Assembly: GCA_902622805.1 (NCBI GenBank)
Contig: CACNRG010000001.1
Coordinates: 25,285 to 89,284, forward strand
Reading direction: 5' to 3'
Source of the DNA: an uncultured Pelagibacteraceae bacterium
GTDB taxonomy: Bacteria > Pseudomonadota > Alphaproteobacteria > Pelagibacterales > Pelagibacteraceae
Length of the DNA stretch: 64,000 nucleotides
Shown: in pieces, positions 53,411 to 62,086 of the stretch
Position numbering within the stretch: position 1 is the first letter of the stretch
How the letters are laid out: each line of letters opens with the position of its first letter
The notes under the pieces: model-generated
Told to the model about the DNA's origin: nothing
Databases searched by the model: none
What the model saw: only the letters and a program-made list of their open reading frames with translations
Program-made: the position numbers and the translations under genes

Positions 53411-54601
53411 TTAATTAACTGTAGATTGTTTCTTCAAACCATCAAGAAACTTCAAACACTTTTTTAATTCATTTAGCTCAATAAATTCATCAACTTTATG
53501 GGCTTGTTCGATTGAGCCTGGACCACATACAACCGTGCTAATTCCAATTTCTTGAAAAAGGCCAGCTTCTGTTCCAAAAGACACGACCTCTCTTGAATTA
53601 TCACCAGTTAAACTTGAAACTAATTCACATGCTTCAGATTTTTCAATTCGATCGAAACCTCTCACTTCACCTATAATTTCTTTTTTAATTATTGATTTAG
53701 AGAATACTTTTTTCATTTCTGGTAAAAGAATTTCATTTGCATATTCATCAATTTTTTTATTCAAGAAAATACCATCATCTTTAACAACTGGTCTTGTTTC
53801 CCAATTAATATGACATTTATCAGCTATAACATTATGAGCTATACCTCCAAATATTCCACCCACTTGTAAAGTGGAAAAAGGAGGGTCAAATATAGAATCC
53901 TTTGGAGCTCTTTTTTTAAGTTCGTCTCTTAATTCAATTAACTTAGAAGCATATCGTGCTGCAAATTCAACAGCACTAACACCTTTGTGAGGAGCAGAAC
54001 TATGTCCTGCCAAACCTTCAAAATAAGTGGTATATTCATAACAGCCTTTATGTGCATCTATGATTTTCATTTTTGTAGGTTCTCCAATAATACAAATACC
54101 ATCTTTAATATTTTTTTTTTTAAGCTCCTCAATTAAAATCGGCGCACCTATGCAAGCAGTTTCTTCATCAAAGGTAAATGAAAAATGTATATCCCTATTT
54201 AAATTTGTTTTTGAATAAATTGGAGCATAAGCTAATGTACAAGCTATAAAGCCTTTCATATCGCAGGCACCTCTTCCATAAAGTTTATCACCTTTAATAG
54301 TTGCCTTAAAAGGATCAGTGCTCCAACTTTTTGAAACCGGTACAGTGTCAGTATGTCCAGACAAAATTATCGGTTTAATACCATTTGTTTTTTTTGACTT
54401 AATTGTAGCGAAGAGATTTACTCTTTTTTTCTCTTTATCATACGTTTTAAAGGAAGTTGCCCCAAGTTTATGAAGATAATCTTCACAGTAGTTAATTAAA
54501 GCACTATTATCTTCTCCAGAAATTGTTCTAAAACTTATTAGATCAGTTAAAATTTTAACTGAATCATTATACAATTTATCTAAATTAATTTCTGTACTCA
54601 T
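53411..54601 (-). CDS. argE: Acetylornithine deacetylase-like M20 amidohydrolase
   Basis: A 396-residue M20-family zinc hydrolase. Metal ligands and catalytic residues are in LSGHTDTVPVS, GRGACDMKGFIAC, FTFDEETACIGA and CIIGEPTKM; the lid domain contains GLAGHSSAPHKGV, and the final His ligand is in IEQAHKVDEF. It best fits ArgE (N-acetylornithine deacetylase), but related acyl-amino-acid deacylases cannot be excluded, and in this nitrogen-solute neighbourhood a catabolic role is possible. It diverges from the CsaA gene with 29 bp between the starts. Confidence 0.85.
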   Translation of the reverse strand: MSTEINLDKLYNDSVKILTDLISFRTISGEDNSALINYCEDYLHKLGATSFKTYDKEKKRVNLFATIKSKKTNGIKPIILSGHTDTVPVSKSWSTDPFKATIKGDKLYGRGACDMKGFIACTLAYAPIYSKTNLNRDIHFSFTFDEETACIGAPILIEELKKKNIKDGICIIGEPTKMKIIDAHKGCYEYTTYFEGLAGHSSAPHKGVSAVEFAARYASKLIELRDELKKRAPKDSIFDPPFSTLQVGGIFGGIAHNVIADKCHINWETRPVVKDDGIFLNKKIDEYANEILLPEMKKVFSKSIIKKEIIGEVRGFDRIEKSEACELVSSLTGDNSREVVSFGTEAGLFQEIGISTVVCGPGSIEQAHKVDEFIELNELKKCLKFLDGLKKQSTVN

Positions 54602-54630
54602 AGCTATTAAATAATATAAATACTGCAGTT

Positions 54631-54972
54631 ATGAAAGAACAAATAACATATGATATTTTTGACAAAGTTGACATTAGAGTTGGTACTGTAATTTCTGTAA
54701 AGAAAAATGAAAAAGCTAGAAAACCTTCTTTAGTCGTTCAGGTTGATTTTGGTGAAAAAATTGGAATTAAACAATCCTCAGCACAGATTACTCATTATTA
54801 TAATGAAGAGAATTTAAAAGGGAAACAGGTAATAGGCGTTTGTAATTTTGCAGAAAAGAATATTGCCGGTGTAATTTCTCAAGTTTTGATTTTAGGCTCG
54901 ATTGATAAAGATGGTAAGGTAATTTTAGTACATCCATCTCAAAAATCTGAAAATGGATTGCCAATAGCTTAA
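54631..54972 (+). CDS. csaA: CsaA-like tRNA-binding domain protein
   Basis: A 113-residue OB-fold protein matching CsaA and the MetG C-terminal/EMAP tRNA-binding domain: KVDIRVGTVISVKKNEKARKP, KQSSAQITHYY and GKQVIGVCNFAEKNIAGVISQVLILG are characteristic. CsaA binds tRNA-like structures and has been described as an export-related chaperone; its true role is not settled. It is followed 2 bp later by a LysE-family exporter gene. Confidence 0.92.
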   Translation: MKEQITYDIFDKVDIRVGTVISVKKNEKARKPSLVVQVDFGEKIGIKQSSAQITHYYNEENLKGKQVIGVCNFAEKNIAGVISQVLILGSIDKDGKVILVHPSQKSENGLPIA

Positions 54973-54974
54973 AT

Positions 54975-55565
54975 ATGCATCCTGAAATTTTATCGATAGC
55001 TTTGTTTTGGTTTGTTACAGCATATACACCGGGACCAAATAACGTTGTTGCTTCTTATTCAGGTTTTAATTTTGGAATAACTAAAACTATTCCCCACATT
55101 CTTGGGGTAACATTAGGATTCACCTCTTTAGTAATTTTTTTAACAATTGGTTTAATAAACGTATTTAAGTTATTTCCGATTATACAAGTTATAATTAAAT
55201 ATTTAGGAACTTTGTTTTTAATTTACTTAGCTTACAAAATTGCTTCATCTACGAACTCAGATGAAACAAAAAAAGAGAACCCGGTTAAATTTGTTGAAAC
55301 TTTTATTTTTCAATACCTTAATCCAAAAGGGGTTATGGTAGCAATTATAGTTGTTTCTACTTATGTTGAATTAGGAGAGAATTATATTAGTTATGCAACT
55401 CAAGTAGTTCTACTTGCTTTCTTATTTTCATCAACAAGTATTACGTTATGGACATTTATAGGTAAATTTTTAAGGAAATTCGCGACAAATGATAAATTTA
55501 TTAAATTGTTTAACTATGCTATGTCAGGGCTTCTTCTTTTGAGCATAATTACATTTTATATATAA
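54975..55565 (+). CDS. LysE/RhtB-family exporter
   Basis: A 196-residue inner-membrane protein with about six helices. It starts with the diagnostic FVTAYTPGPNNVVASYSG segment (family motif PGPN) and has the FQYLNPKGVMVAI motif in the middle. Members export amino acids such as lysine, threonine or homoserine lactones. The substrate cannot be read. It lies 2 bp after csaA and 4 bp before acnA, so cotranscription is likely. Confidence 0.88.
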   Translation: MHPEILSIALFWFVTAYTPGPNNVVASYSGFNFGITKTIPHILGVTLGFTSLVIFLTIGLINVFKLFPIIQVIIKYLGTLFLIYLAYKIASSTNSDETKKENPVKFVETFIFQYLNPKGVMVAIIVVSTYVELGENYISYATQVVLLAFLFSSTSITLWTFIGKFLRKFATNDKFIKLFNYAMSGLLLLSIITFYI

Positions 55566-55569
55566 GATT

Positions 55570-58239
55570 ATGAAACCAGGGACAAAAAATTCGTATAATT
55601 CATTATCTGATATCAAGATTAATGATAAAAATTACAAAATTTTTTCTTTATCTAAAGCTGAAGATAACGGCTTAAATGGTATTTCAAAATTACCAAAATC
55701 ACTTAAAGTTCTTTTAGAAAATCTTTTAAGATATGAAGATGATTTATCAGTTAATAAAAGTCAAATTGAAGCAATTAAAAATTGGCTGATAGAAAAAAAA
55801 TCAAAAACAGAAATAGCATACAGACCAGCTAGAGTTTTGCTTCAAGATTATACTGGTATACCAGCAGTTGCAGATTTAGCAGCTATGCGAGAAGCTGTTA
55901 AGGAAAAAAATAAAGATCCAAATACTATTAACCCACTTTCAGCAGTCGATCTTGTGATAGATCACTCTGTGCAAGTAGATCAATCAGCAAAATCAGATTC
56001 TTTTGAAAAAAATGTAGAAATTGAATTTAACAGAAATGGTGAAAGATATTCTTTTTTAAAATGGGGACAACAAGCATTTAATAATTTTAGAATTGTTCCA
56101 CCTGGTACAGGAATATGTCATCAAGTAAATTTGGAGTATCTTTCCAAAGTAGTTTGGTCGGCAAAATATAAAGAAGATAATTACTTATTCCCAGATACAC
56201 TCGTAGGCACAGATAGTCATACTACTATGGTGAATGGTTTGTCGGTATTGGGTTGGGGTGTAGGAGGCATTGAGGCTGAAGCTGGTATGTTGGGCCAACC
56301 AATTTCCATGTTAATTCCTGAAGTAATTGGTTTTGAAGTAAAAAATAAGATGCCCGAGGGTACAACTGCTACTGACTTAGTTTTAACAGTTGTAAAGATG
56401 TTAAGAGATAAAGGCGTAGTAGGAAAATTTGTAGAATTCTATGGAGAAGGATTAAAAAATCTTACATTAGCTGATCGAGCAACAATAGCTAATATGGCTC
56501 CAGAATATGGTGCGACTTGTGGTTTTTTTCCAATAGATGATGAAACTTTAAAATATCTTAAATTTTCAGGGAGAGATAAGAGCACAATTAAAATAGTTGA
56601 AGAATATGCTAAAACTCAGGGTTTATGGGCTAGTAATGAAATTGAGTTTACTGACACTTTAACTTTAGACATGTCAACAGTTGTCCCTACAATTTCTGGA
56701 CCAAAAAGACCTCAAGATAAAGTTTTGTTAACTGATGCTGCGAAAAGTTTCGATAAAAGTTTTAAAGAAATTACAAAAAAAAAAGATTTCTCTATCTCTA
56801 AAGTATCTAATTCTGAATTTGAAATCAAAGATGGCTCAATTTTAATTGCTGCAATAACTTCTTGTACTAATACTTCTAACCCAAATGTTCTTATAGGAGC
56901 AGGTTTGCTTGCAAAAAAAGCTGTTAAATTAGGTCTTGACGTTAAACCTTGGGTTAAAACCTCACTAGCACCAGGATCCCAAGTAGTTACTGATTATCTA
57001 GAAAAAGCAGGATTAGATACTTATTTAGATAAACTTGGATTCAATCTTGTTGGATATGGTTGTACAACATGTATAGGTAATTCTGGACCATTGGCAGAAA
57101 ATATTGTTGAGGCAATAAAAAAAGAAAATATTTATGCAGTTTCAGTTTTATCTGGCAACAGAAATTTTGAGGGAAGAATTTCACCTCATATTAAAGCAAA
57201 TTATTTAGCATCACCACCATTAGTCGTGGCCTATGCTTTGGCTGGCCATATGAACTTTAATTTATATAAAGACTCTTTTGGAAAAGACAAAAACGGCAAA
57301 GATATTTTTATGAAAGATATTTGGCCATCAAACAAAGAAATAGAAGAAACTTTAAAATCATCTTTAACTGCAGAAATGTTTATTAAAAGATATTCCAATG
57401 TTTCTGAGGGACCAAAGCAATGGCAGAAAATAAAAACTGAAAAAACTAGTATTTACAATTGGGAAGATAATTCAACATATGTAAAGAAGCCACCATTTTT
57501 TGATAATCTACCAGATGAACCTGAAGGTTTTAAAAAGATTAAAGACGCAAGACCATTATTAATTTTAGGTGATATGGTTACAACCGACCATATTTCACCA
57601 GCTGGTAATATCCAAAAAGAGAGCCCAACTGGAGAATATTTTATGAAACATCAAATTTTGCCAAAAGATTACAATTCATATGGTTCAAGAAGAGGAAATC
57701 ATGAAGTTATGATGAGAGGAACTTTTGCAAATATTAGAATAAGAAATGAAATGGCTCCTGGAACTGAAGGAGGTTATACAAAATTATATCCAGAGGAAAA
57801 AGTTATGCCAGTTTATGATGCTGTTGTTGAATATAAAAAAAGAGGAACCGATCTTGTAGTAATAGGAGGAAAGGAGTATGGAACAGGCTCATCTAGGGAT
57901 TGGGCGGCGAAAGGCACAAAGCTACTTGGTGTAAAAGCAGTAATTGCAGAAAGTTTTGAAAGAATTCATAGATCTAATTTAATAGGAATGGGGATACTAC
58001 CATTGCAGTTTAAAGACAATGTGAACAGAAATAATCTTGAATTAAAAGGATCAGAATTAATAAGCGTTGTAGATATTGAAAAAGGTATAAAACCTTCAGA
58101 TACTATTAAACTCGAAATTAAGTATATATCAGGAGAAATAAAAACTATCGACACTCTATGTAGAATAGATACAAAAAATGAGCTAGAGTATTACAAAAAT
58201 GGTGGAATTCTTCAATACGTTTTACGAAACATGATTTAG
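55570..58239 (+). CDS. acnA: Aconitate hydratase A
   Basis: Isomerises citrate to isocitrate with a 4Fe-4S cluster. The 889-residue monomer has the AcnA/IRP1 layout: DSHTTMVNGLSVLGWGVGGIEAEAG, the cluster cysteines in TSCTNTSNP and GYGCTTCIGNSG, and the C-terminal swivel domain with DHISPAGNI, YNSYGSRRGNHEVMMRGTF and GKEYGTGSSRDWAAKG. With icd and fumC it gives three TCA enzymes in the window. The YfgM-like gene follows after 2 bp. Confidence 0.97.
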   Translation: MKPGTKNSYNSLSDIKINDKNYKIFSLSKAEDNGLNGISKLPKSLKVLLENLLRYEDDLSVNKSQIEAIKNWLIEKKSKTEIAYRPARVLLQDYTGIPAVADLAAMREAVKEKNKDPNTINPLSAVDLVIDHSVQVDQSAKSDSFEKNVEIEFNRNGERYSFLKWGQQAFNNFRIVPPGTGICHQVNLEYLSKVVWSAKYKEDNYLFPDTLVGTDSHTTMVNGLSVLGWGVGGIEAEAGMLGQPISMLIPEVIGFEVKNKMPEGTTATDLVLTVVKMLRDKGVVGKFVEFYGEGLKNLTLADRATIANMAPEYGATCGFFPIDDETLKYLKFSGRDKSTIKIVEEYAKTQGLWASNEIEFTDTLTLDMSTVVPTISGPKRPQDKVLLTDAAKSFDKSFKEITKKKDFSISKVSNSEFEIKDGSILIAAITSCTNTSNPNVLIGAGLLAKKAVKLGLDVKPWVKTSLAPGSQVVTDYLEKAGLDTYLDKLGFNLVGYGCTTCIGNSGPLAENIVEAIKKENIYAVSVLSGNRNFEGRISPHIKANYLASPPLVVAYALAGHMNFNLYKDSFGKDKNGKDIFMKDIWPSNKEIEETLKSSLTAEMFIKRYSNVSEGPKQWQKIKTEKTSIYNWEDNSTYVKKPPFFDNLPDEPEGFKKIKDARPLLILGDMVTTDHISPAGNIQKESPTGEYFMKHQILPKDYNSYGSRRGNHEVMMRGTFANIRIRNEMAPGTEGGYTKLYPEEKVMPVYDAVVEYKKRGTDLVVIGGKEYGTGSSRDWAAKGTKLLGVKAVIAESFERIHRSNLIGMGILPLQFKDNVNRNNLELKGSELISVVDIEKGIKPSDTIKLEIKYISGEIKTIDTLCRIDTKNELEYYKNGGILQYVLRNMI

Positions 58240-58241
58240 TT

Positions 58242-58886
58242 ATGGATGAGGAAACAGCGATCATTAATAAAAACAATCGGAATGAAAAAATCAGAAATTT
58301 TTTTGTAAATAATAAAAGATCATTATTATCAATTTTTCTTCTTATTATTGCTATTTTGATTGGATATTTTGCATATGCAGAATATAGAGATAATCAGAGA
58401 TTAAAAATCTCAGACCAATATAATTCTGTTACAACTAATCACTCGAATGAAAACAAAGATGACACTAAAAAATTACTTATAGATTTAATTTATAAAAATG
58501 ATTCAACTTATTCACCACTTTCTTTATACTTTATAATTGATAATAAATTGATTGTTGAAAAATCAAAAATTAATATTTATTTTGATCACATAATTAAAGA
58601 AACCTCATTGGATAAAGAAATTAGAAATTTAGTAATTTATAAAAAAGCCCTTTACAACGCAGACAGTAGTCAAGAAAATGAACTATTAGATATACTAAAA
58701 CCAATATTAAATTCAGATAGTGTTTGGAAGTCACAAGCATTATACCTAATTGCAGAATATTTTTACTCAAAAAATGAAAAACAAAAATCAAAAGAATTTT
58801 TTAACCAAATAATTTTACTAGAAAATGCCAATCAAGATCTTAAAATAGAGGCTCAAAAAAGGTTAAGTAGAGATTTAAGTGAATAA
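58242..58886 (+). CDS. YfgM-like TPR membrane protein
   Basis: A 214-residue protein with a cytoplasmic start, one membrane helix (about residues 26-46, SIFLLIIAILIGYFAYAEY) and a periplasmic helical domain with weak tetratricopeptide character (e.g. WKSQALYLIAEYFYSKNEKQKSKEFF). This resembles YfgM, the ancillary SecYEG/PpiD-linked chaperone. The assignment is supported by position: it overlaps bamB by 8 bp, the same order as yfgM-bamB in E. coli. Sequence similarity alone would be weak. Confidence 0.78.
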   Translation: MDEETAIINKNNRNEKIRNFFVNNKRSLLSIFLLIIAILIGYFAYAEYRDNQRLKISDQYNSVTTNHSNENKDDTKKLLIDLIYKNDSTYSPLSLYFIIDNKLIVEKSKINIYFDHIIKETSLDKEIRNLVIYKKALYNADSSQENELLDILKPILNSDSVWKSQALYLIAEYFYSKNEKQKSKEFFNQIILLENANQDLKIEAQKRLSRDLSE

Positions 58887-60183
58887 TACTATAATTTTTT
58901 TTATTTGTTTACTATTTATTTATGGTTGTTCATTTAATAAAAATTCAAAATTTTGGACTGCTTCACAAAATATTACTGAGGAAAAAAAATTAGATTATAA
59001 AGAAATATTTATTAAAGAAGAGGCTTTAAAAAAAGAATTGAATGCCAACGTCTTAATTAATTTGGGAAATTTATTCAATAATAATTCTAAAATTAGAAAT
59101 TATTTTAATAATGATGGTAGATTGAATTTCAATGCTGTTCTTAAAAAATCCTCAAGATATAAATTTTCTAAGATAAAAAATTTCTATCAATTTGAACCTA
59201 AGATTTCATTTGCAGGTAAAAATATTGTATTTTTTGATAATAAAGGCTCAATTTTAAAGTTCGATGAAAAATCAAAACTAATATGGAAAAAAAATTATTA
59301 TTCTAAATCTGAAAAAAAATTAAAACCAATACTACAACTTGCTAATGATGGTTCTACACTAGTAGTGGCAGATAATATTGCTAAATCTTATGCATTAAAT
59401 CTTAATACTGGTGAAAAGTTATGGTCAAAAAATAATTTAGCACCATTTAATTCTCAAATTAAAATTTATAAGAATAAGTTTTTTATAGTTGATTTTTCTA
59501 ATACTTTAAGATGTTTTTCATTAATAGATGGAAAAGAATTATGGAATGTTAAAACAGAAAGTTCATTAATAAGGTCACAAAAAAAACTTTCAATGGTTAT
59601 TATTGACGACTCATTATATTTTAATAATTCTATAGGTGATATTAGTGCAGTAAATATTAATAAAGGCGAATTATTATGGCAGTTGCCTACACAAAGCAGT
59701 GTAATTTATGAAGCTGCTTTTTCATTAGAAACTTCCGATTTAGTAACGGATGGAAACACATTATTTTTTTCAAATAATAAAAATCAATTTTTTTCAGTTG
59801 ACCTTGAGACAGGAAGTTTTAATTGGGAAAATAAAGTCAATTCAAACCTTAGACCGAGCTTGGTTGGAAATTATATTTTTACGGTTTCTATTGAAGGATA
59901 TTTAGTGATAATTGAAAAAAATAATGGAAATATTTTAAGAGTGACTGATATTTTTAGTGGTTTTAAAAAAAAGAAAAGAGAAAAAATTAAACCAGTAGGT
60001 TTCGTGATTGGAAAAAACAAAATTTATTTAACAACAGATAATGGAAGATTAATGATTATTAATATAAAAACAGGAAAAATTAATTCAATTTTAAAAATAG
60101 ATAATGACAAAATTTCTAGACCATTTGTATTGGATAAGAAACTATATGTTGTAAAAGATAATGCTATTATCAAATTAGATTAA
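58879..60183 (+). CDS. bamB: Outer membrane assembly lipoprotein BamB-like
   Basis: A 434-residue PQQ-repeat beta-propeller lipoprotein. It starts with GTG at 58879 and has a lipoprotein signal (MNNTIIFFICLLFIYGC, lipidated Cys17). Repeats of the pattern L-x-TG-x-x-x-W are visible (LNTGEKLWSKN, LIDGKELWNVK, INKGELLWQLP, LETGSFNWENK). BamB scaffolds the BAM complex that inserts outer-membrane proteins. The gene order YfgM-BamB supports it. The usual next gene der is not present; an unrelated cupin-like gene follows with a 1-bp overlap. Confidence 0.85.
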   Translation: MNNTIIFFICLLFIYGCSFNKNSKFWTASQNITEEKKLDYKEIFIKEEALKKELNANVLINLGNLFNNNSKIRNYFNNDGRLNFNAVLKKSSRYKFSKIKNFYQFEPKISFAGKNIVFFDNKGSILKFDEKSKLIWKKNYYSKSEKKLKPILQLANDGSTLVVADNIAKSYALNLNTGEKLWSKNNLAPFNSQIKIYKNKFFIVDFSNTLRCFSLIDGKELWNVKTESSLIRSQKKLSMVIIDDSLYFNNSIGDISAVNINKGELLWQLPTQSSVIYEAAFSLETSDLVTDGNTLFFSNNKNQFFSVDLETGSFNWENKVNSNLRPSLVGNYIFTVSIEGYLVIIEKNNGNILRVTDIFSGFKKKKREKIKPVGFVIGKNKIYLTTDNGRLMIINIKTGKINSILKIDNDKISRPFVLDKKLYVVKDNAIIKLD

Positions 60184-60611
60184 TGTTTCTTAAATTTTTG
60201 GAAAAAATAGGTCGAAAAAAAGTAGTTTTAGACAGAGGTCCATCACATCCAAAATATCATGAAGCTAAGCCTTGGATGAATAGATATTATCTCCTTATGA
60301 GACATCGTCCTAAATGGTTTCCATTCAATATTTTAATACATGAAATGTTAGATGATGATCACGGTGAAGGTGTTCATAACCATACATTTCCCTATATAAC
60401 TATTGTATTAAGGGATGGTTATTGGGAAACATTAAGCAGTGGTAAATATTGGAGACCACCAGGGTACATAGGTTTTAGGTCAGCAAACAATCTGCACAGA
60501 GTTGACCTTAAACCAGGAACTAAACCTTTAACAATTTTCATTTCAGGACCGTTTGGTTTAAGAAAAGGTCCAAGATCAGAATATGGGATTGATTTTAAAA
60601 AAAAAAGATGA
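60183..60611 (+). CDS. Cupin-fold protein of unknown function
   Basis: A 142-residue soluble protein. The core DDDHGEGVHNHTFPYITIVLRDGYWE followed by RSANNLHRVDLKPGTKPLTIFISG resembles a small cupin: a H-x-H-type metal pair (HNHTF), a beta-barrel and a distal His (NLHRV). A basic N-terminus precedes it. I do not recognise a named family and no substrate is evident. It overlaps bamB by 1 bp and zapE by 4 bp, so it belongs to that operon. Cupins act as isomerases, dioxygenases or sensors, and the sequence does not choose between them. Confidence 0.6.
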   Translation: MFLKFLEKIGRKKVVLDRGPSHPKYHEAKPWMNRYYLLMRHRPKWFPFNILIHEMLDDDHGEGVHNHTFPYITIVLRDGYWETLSSGKYWRPPGYIGFRSANNLHRVDLKPGTKPLTIFISGPFGLRKGPRSEYGIDFKKKR

Positions 60612-61654
60612 ATTTAAAAAAAAATTTTTTGAATTTTTGTAAAACTAATGAATTTGAAATTAACGATCGTCAATTAGATATTATAGAAGATCTTAAAAAA
60701 TTCTATGTGGAAAATTTCGAACAAAATTTTTTGTCAAAAATCTTCAATAAAAAAAAATCTAAAGCTGGATATTATTTAGTTGGAGATGTAGGGGTTGGAA
60801 AAACTATGATTCTGAATTTTTTTTTTAATGAATTAAATGAAAAAAAATTAAGACTTCACTTTAATGAATTTATGATTAATTTTCATAATTTTATATTTAA
60901 AAATAATGATAAAGAAAATAGAATTGATTATTTTGTAAAGGATCTTAAAAAAAAAGCTCAAATAATTTACTTCGATGAATTTCAGGTAACAAACATCGTT
61001 GATGCGATGATACTTGGTAAATTATTCAAAAAAATATTTGATGCAAAAATTAAATTTATATTTTCATCTAACACAAGAATCAAAGATTTATACAAAGATG
61101 GATTACAAAGAGATCAATTTATTCCCTTTTTAAAAGTTATAGAAAATAACTCTTATGAAAAAGAGCTATTAATAGATGATGATTATCGTTCTAGAAATAA
61201 TAAAAATTTTGAAAGATTTTTATTTCCAATTAGTCAATCTACAAATTTCAAATTTAATAAGTTTTTTAGAAAACTTACTAAAAATAAAAATAAATCTAAA
61301 AAAATTTTAGATATCAAAGGAAGAAAATTAGAGATAGATAATTTTTATGATAATATTATAAAGTTTGATTTTAACGAATTATGTGACAGAAATTTAGGAT
61401 CCGAAGATTACATTAGTATCACAAATAATTGTGAATTTCTTTTTATAAAAAATTTACCTGATTTCAATGAAGATAATTCAAATCAACAACAAAGATTCAT
61501 AACACTTATTGATATTATTTATGAAAAAAAAATACCTTTAATGATTACTTCTAATGTGAGTCTAGATAAGATAAATTCATCAAAAAGTTTGAGTGAGCCA
61601 TTTAAAAGAACTATTAGTCGTTTATATGAGTTAACCTCGATAAATTTCAATTAA
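60608..61654 (+). CDS. zapE: AFG1/ZapE-like ATPase
   Basis: A 348-residue P-loop ATPase. Walker A is GDVGVGKTMILNFFF (near residue 53), followed by the family motif RLHFNEFMINFH, Walker B IIYFDEFQVTNIVDAMIL, the sensor-like SSNTRIKDLYKDGLQRDQFIPF and a C-terminal KRTISRLYELTS. ZapE is associated with the Z-ring in division under stress, and the mitochondrial homolog AFG1 with protein quality control. In alphaproteobacteria it often lies near TCA genes such as mdh; here the nearest is acnA. Confidence 0.92.
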   Translation: MNLKKNFLNFCKTNEFEINDRQLDIIEDLKKFYVENFEQNFLSKIFNKKKSKAGYYLVGDVGVGKTMILNFFFNELNEKKLRLHFNEFMINFHNFIFKNNDKENRIDYFVKDLKKKAQIIYFDEFQVTNIVDAMILGKLFKKIFDAKIKFIFSSNTRIKDLYKDGLQRDQFIPFLKVIENNSYEKELLIDDDYRSRNNKNFERFLFPISQSTNFKFNKFFRKLTKNKNKSKKILDIKGRKLEIDNFYDNIIKFDFNELCDRNLGSEDYISITNNCEFLFIKNLPDFNEDNSNQQQRFITLIDIIYEKKIPLMITSNVSLDKINSSKSLSEPFKRTISRLYELTSINFN

Positions 61655-61657
61655 ATT

Positions 61658-62077
61658 ATGAAGCAAAAATTTTTTAATTTATCTATCAATACTGATGGAC
61701 AGAAACTTTATGAATTTACAGATCAAACTATTAATTGGATCCAAAAAAATAATTTTAAAAATGGAATGCTTAATTTAAGTATTCAACATACTAGTGCTTC
61801 ATTAATTGTTCAAGAAAATGCAGACCCTGATGTTTTAACAGATTTAAAAAATTATTTTGATAGATTAGTTCCTATGGACAATAAATTATATATCCATACT
61901 GCAGAAGGAAAAGATGATATGCCCGCACACATTAAATCTACATTAACAAATAATCAAATTTCTCTAAGTATAAAAGATGGTGAATTATTGCTTGGAACGT
62001 GGCAAGGCGTATATTTATTTGAGCATAGATTAGAAATTCAAAAAAGAACTATAGTTCATCATTTTTTAGGTGAATAA
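61658..62077 (+). CDS. YjbQ-family protein (UPF0047, thiamine-phosphate-synthase-like)
   Basis: A 139-residue protein of the YjbQ/UPF0047 family. The signatures LSIQHTSASLIVQENADPDVLTDL, the HTAEGKDDMPAHIKSTLT loop with conserved His/Asp, and LGTWQGVYLFEHR are clear. Some members show weak thiamine phosphate synthase activity; the physiological role is not settled. It starts 3 bp after zapE. It is convergent with the photolyase gene with 9 bp between, and a weak A+T hairpin lies there. Confidence 0.92.
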   Translation: MKQKFFNLSINTDGQKLYEFTDQTINWIQKNNFKNGMLNLSIQHTSASLIVQENADPDVLTDLKNYFDRLVPMDNKLYIHTAEGKDDMPAHIKSTLTNNQISLSIKDGELLLGTWQGVYLFEHRLEIQKRTIVHHFLGE

Positions 62078-62086
62078 AAATTCAAT

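Noticed and set aside
53411..54601. ArgE-like protein as the DoeB deacetylase of an ectoine pathway
   Set aside because: DoeB belongs to the aspartoacylase/succinylglutamate desuccinylase family, whereas this is an M20 enzyme with ArgE-type motifs.
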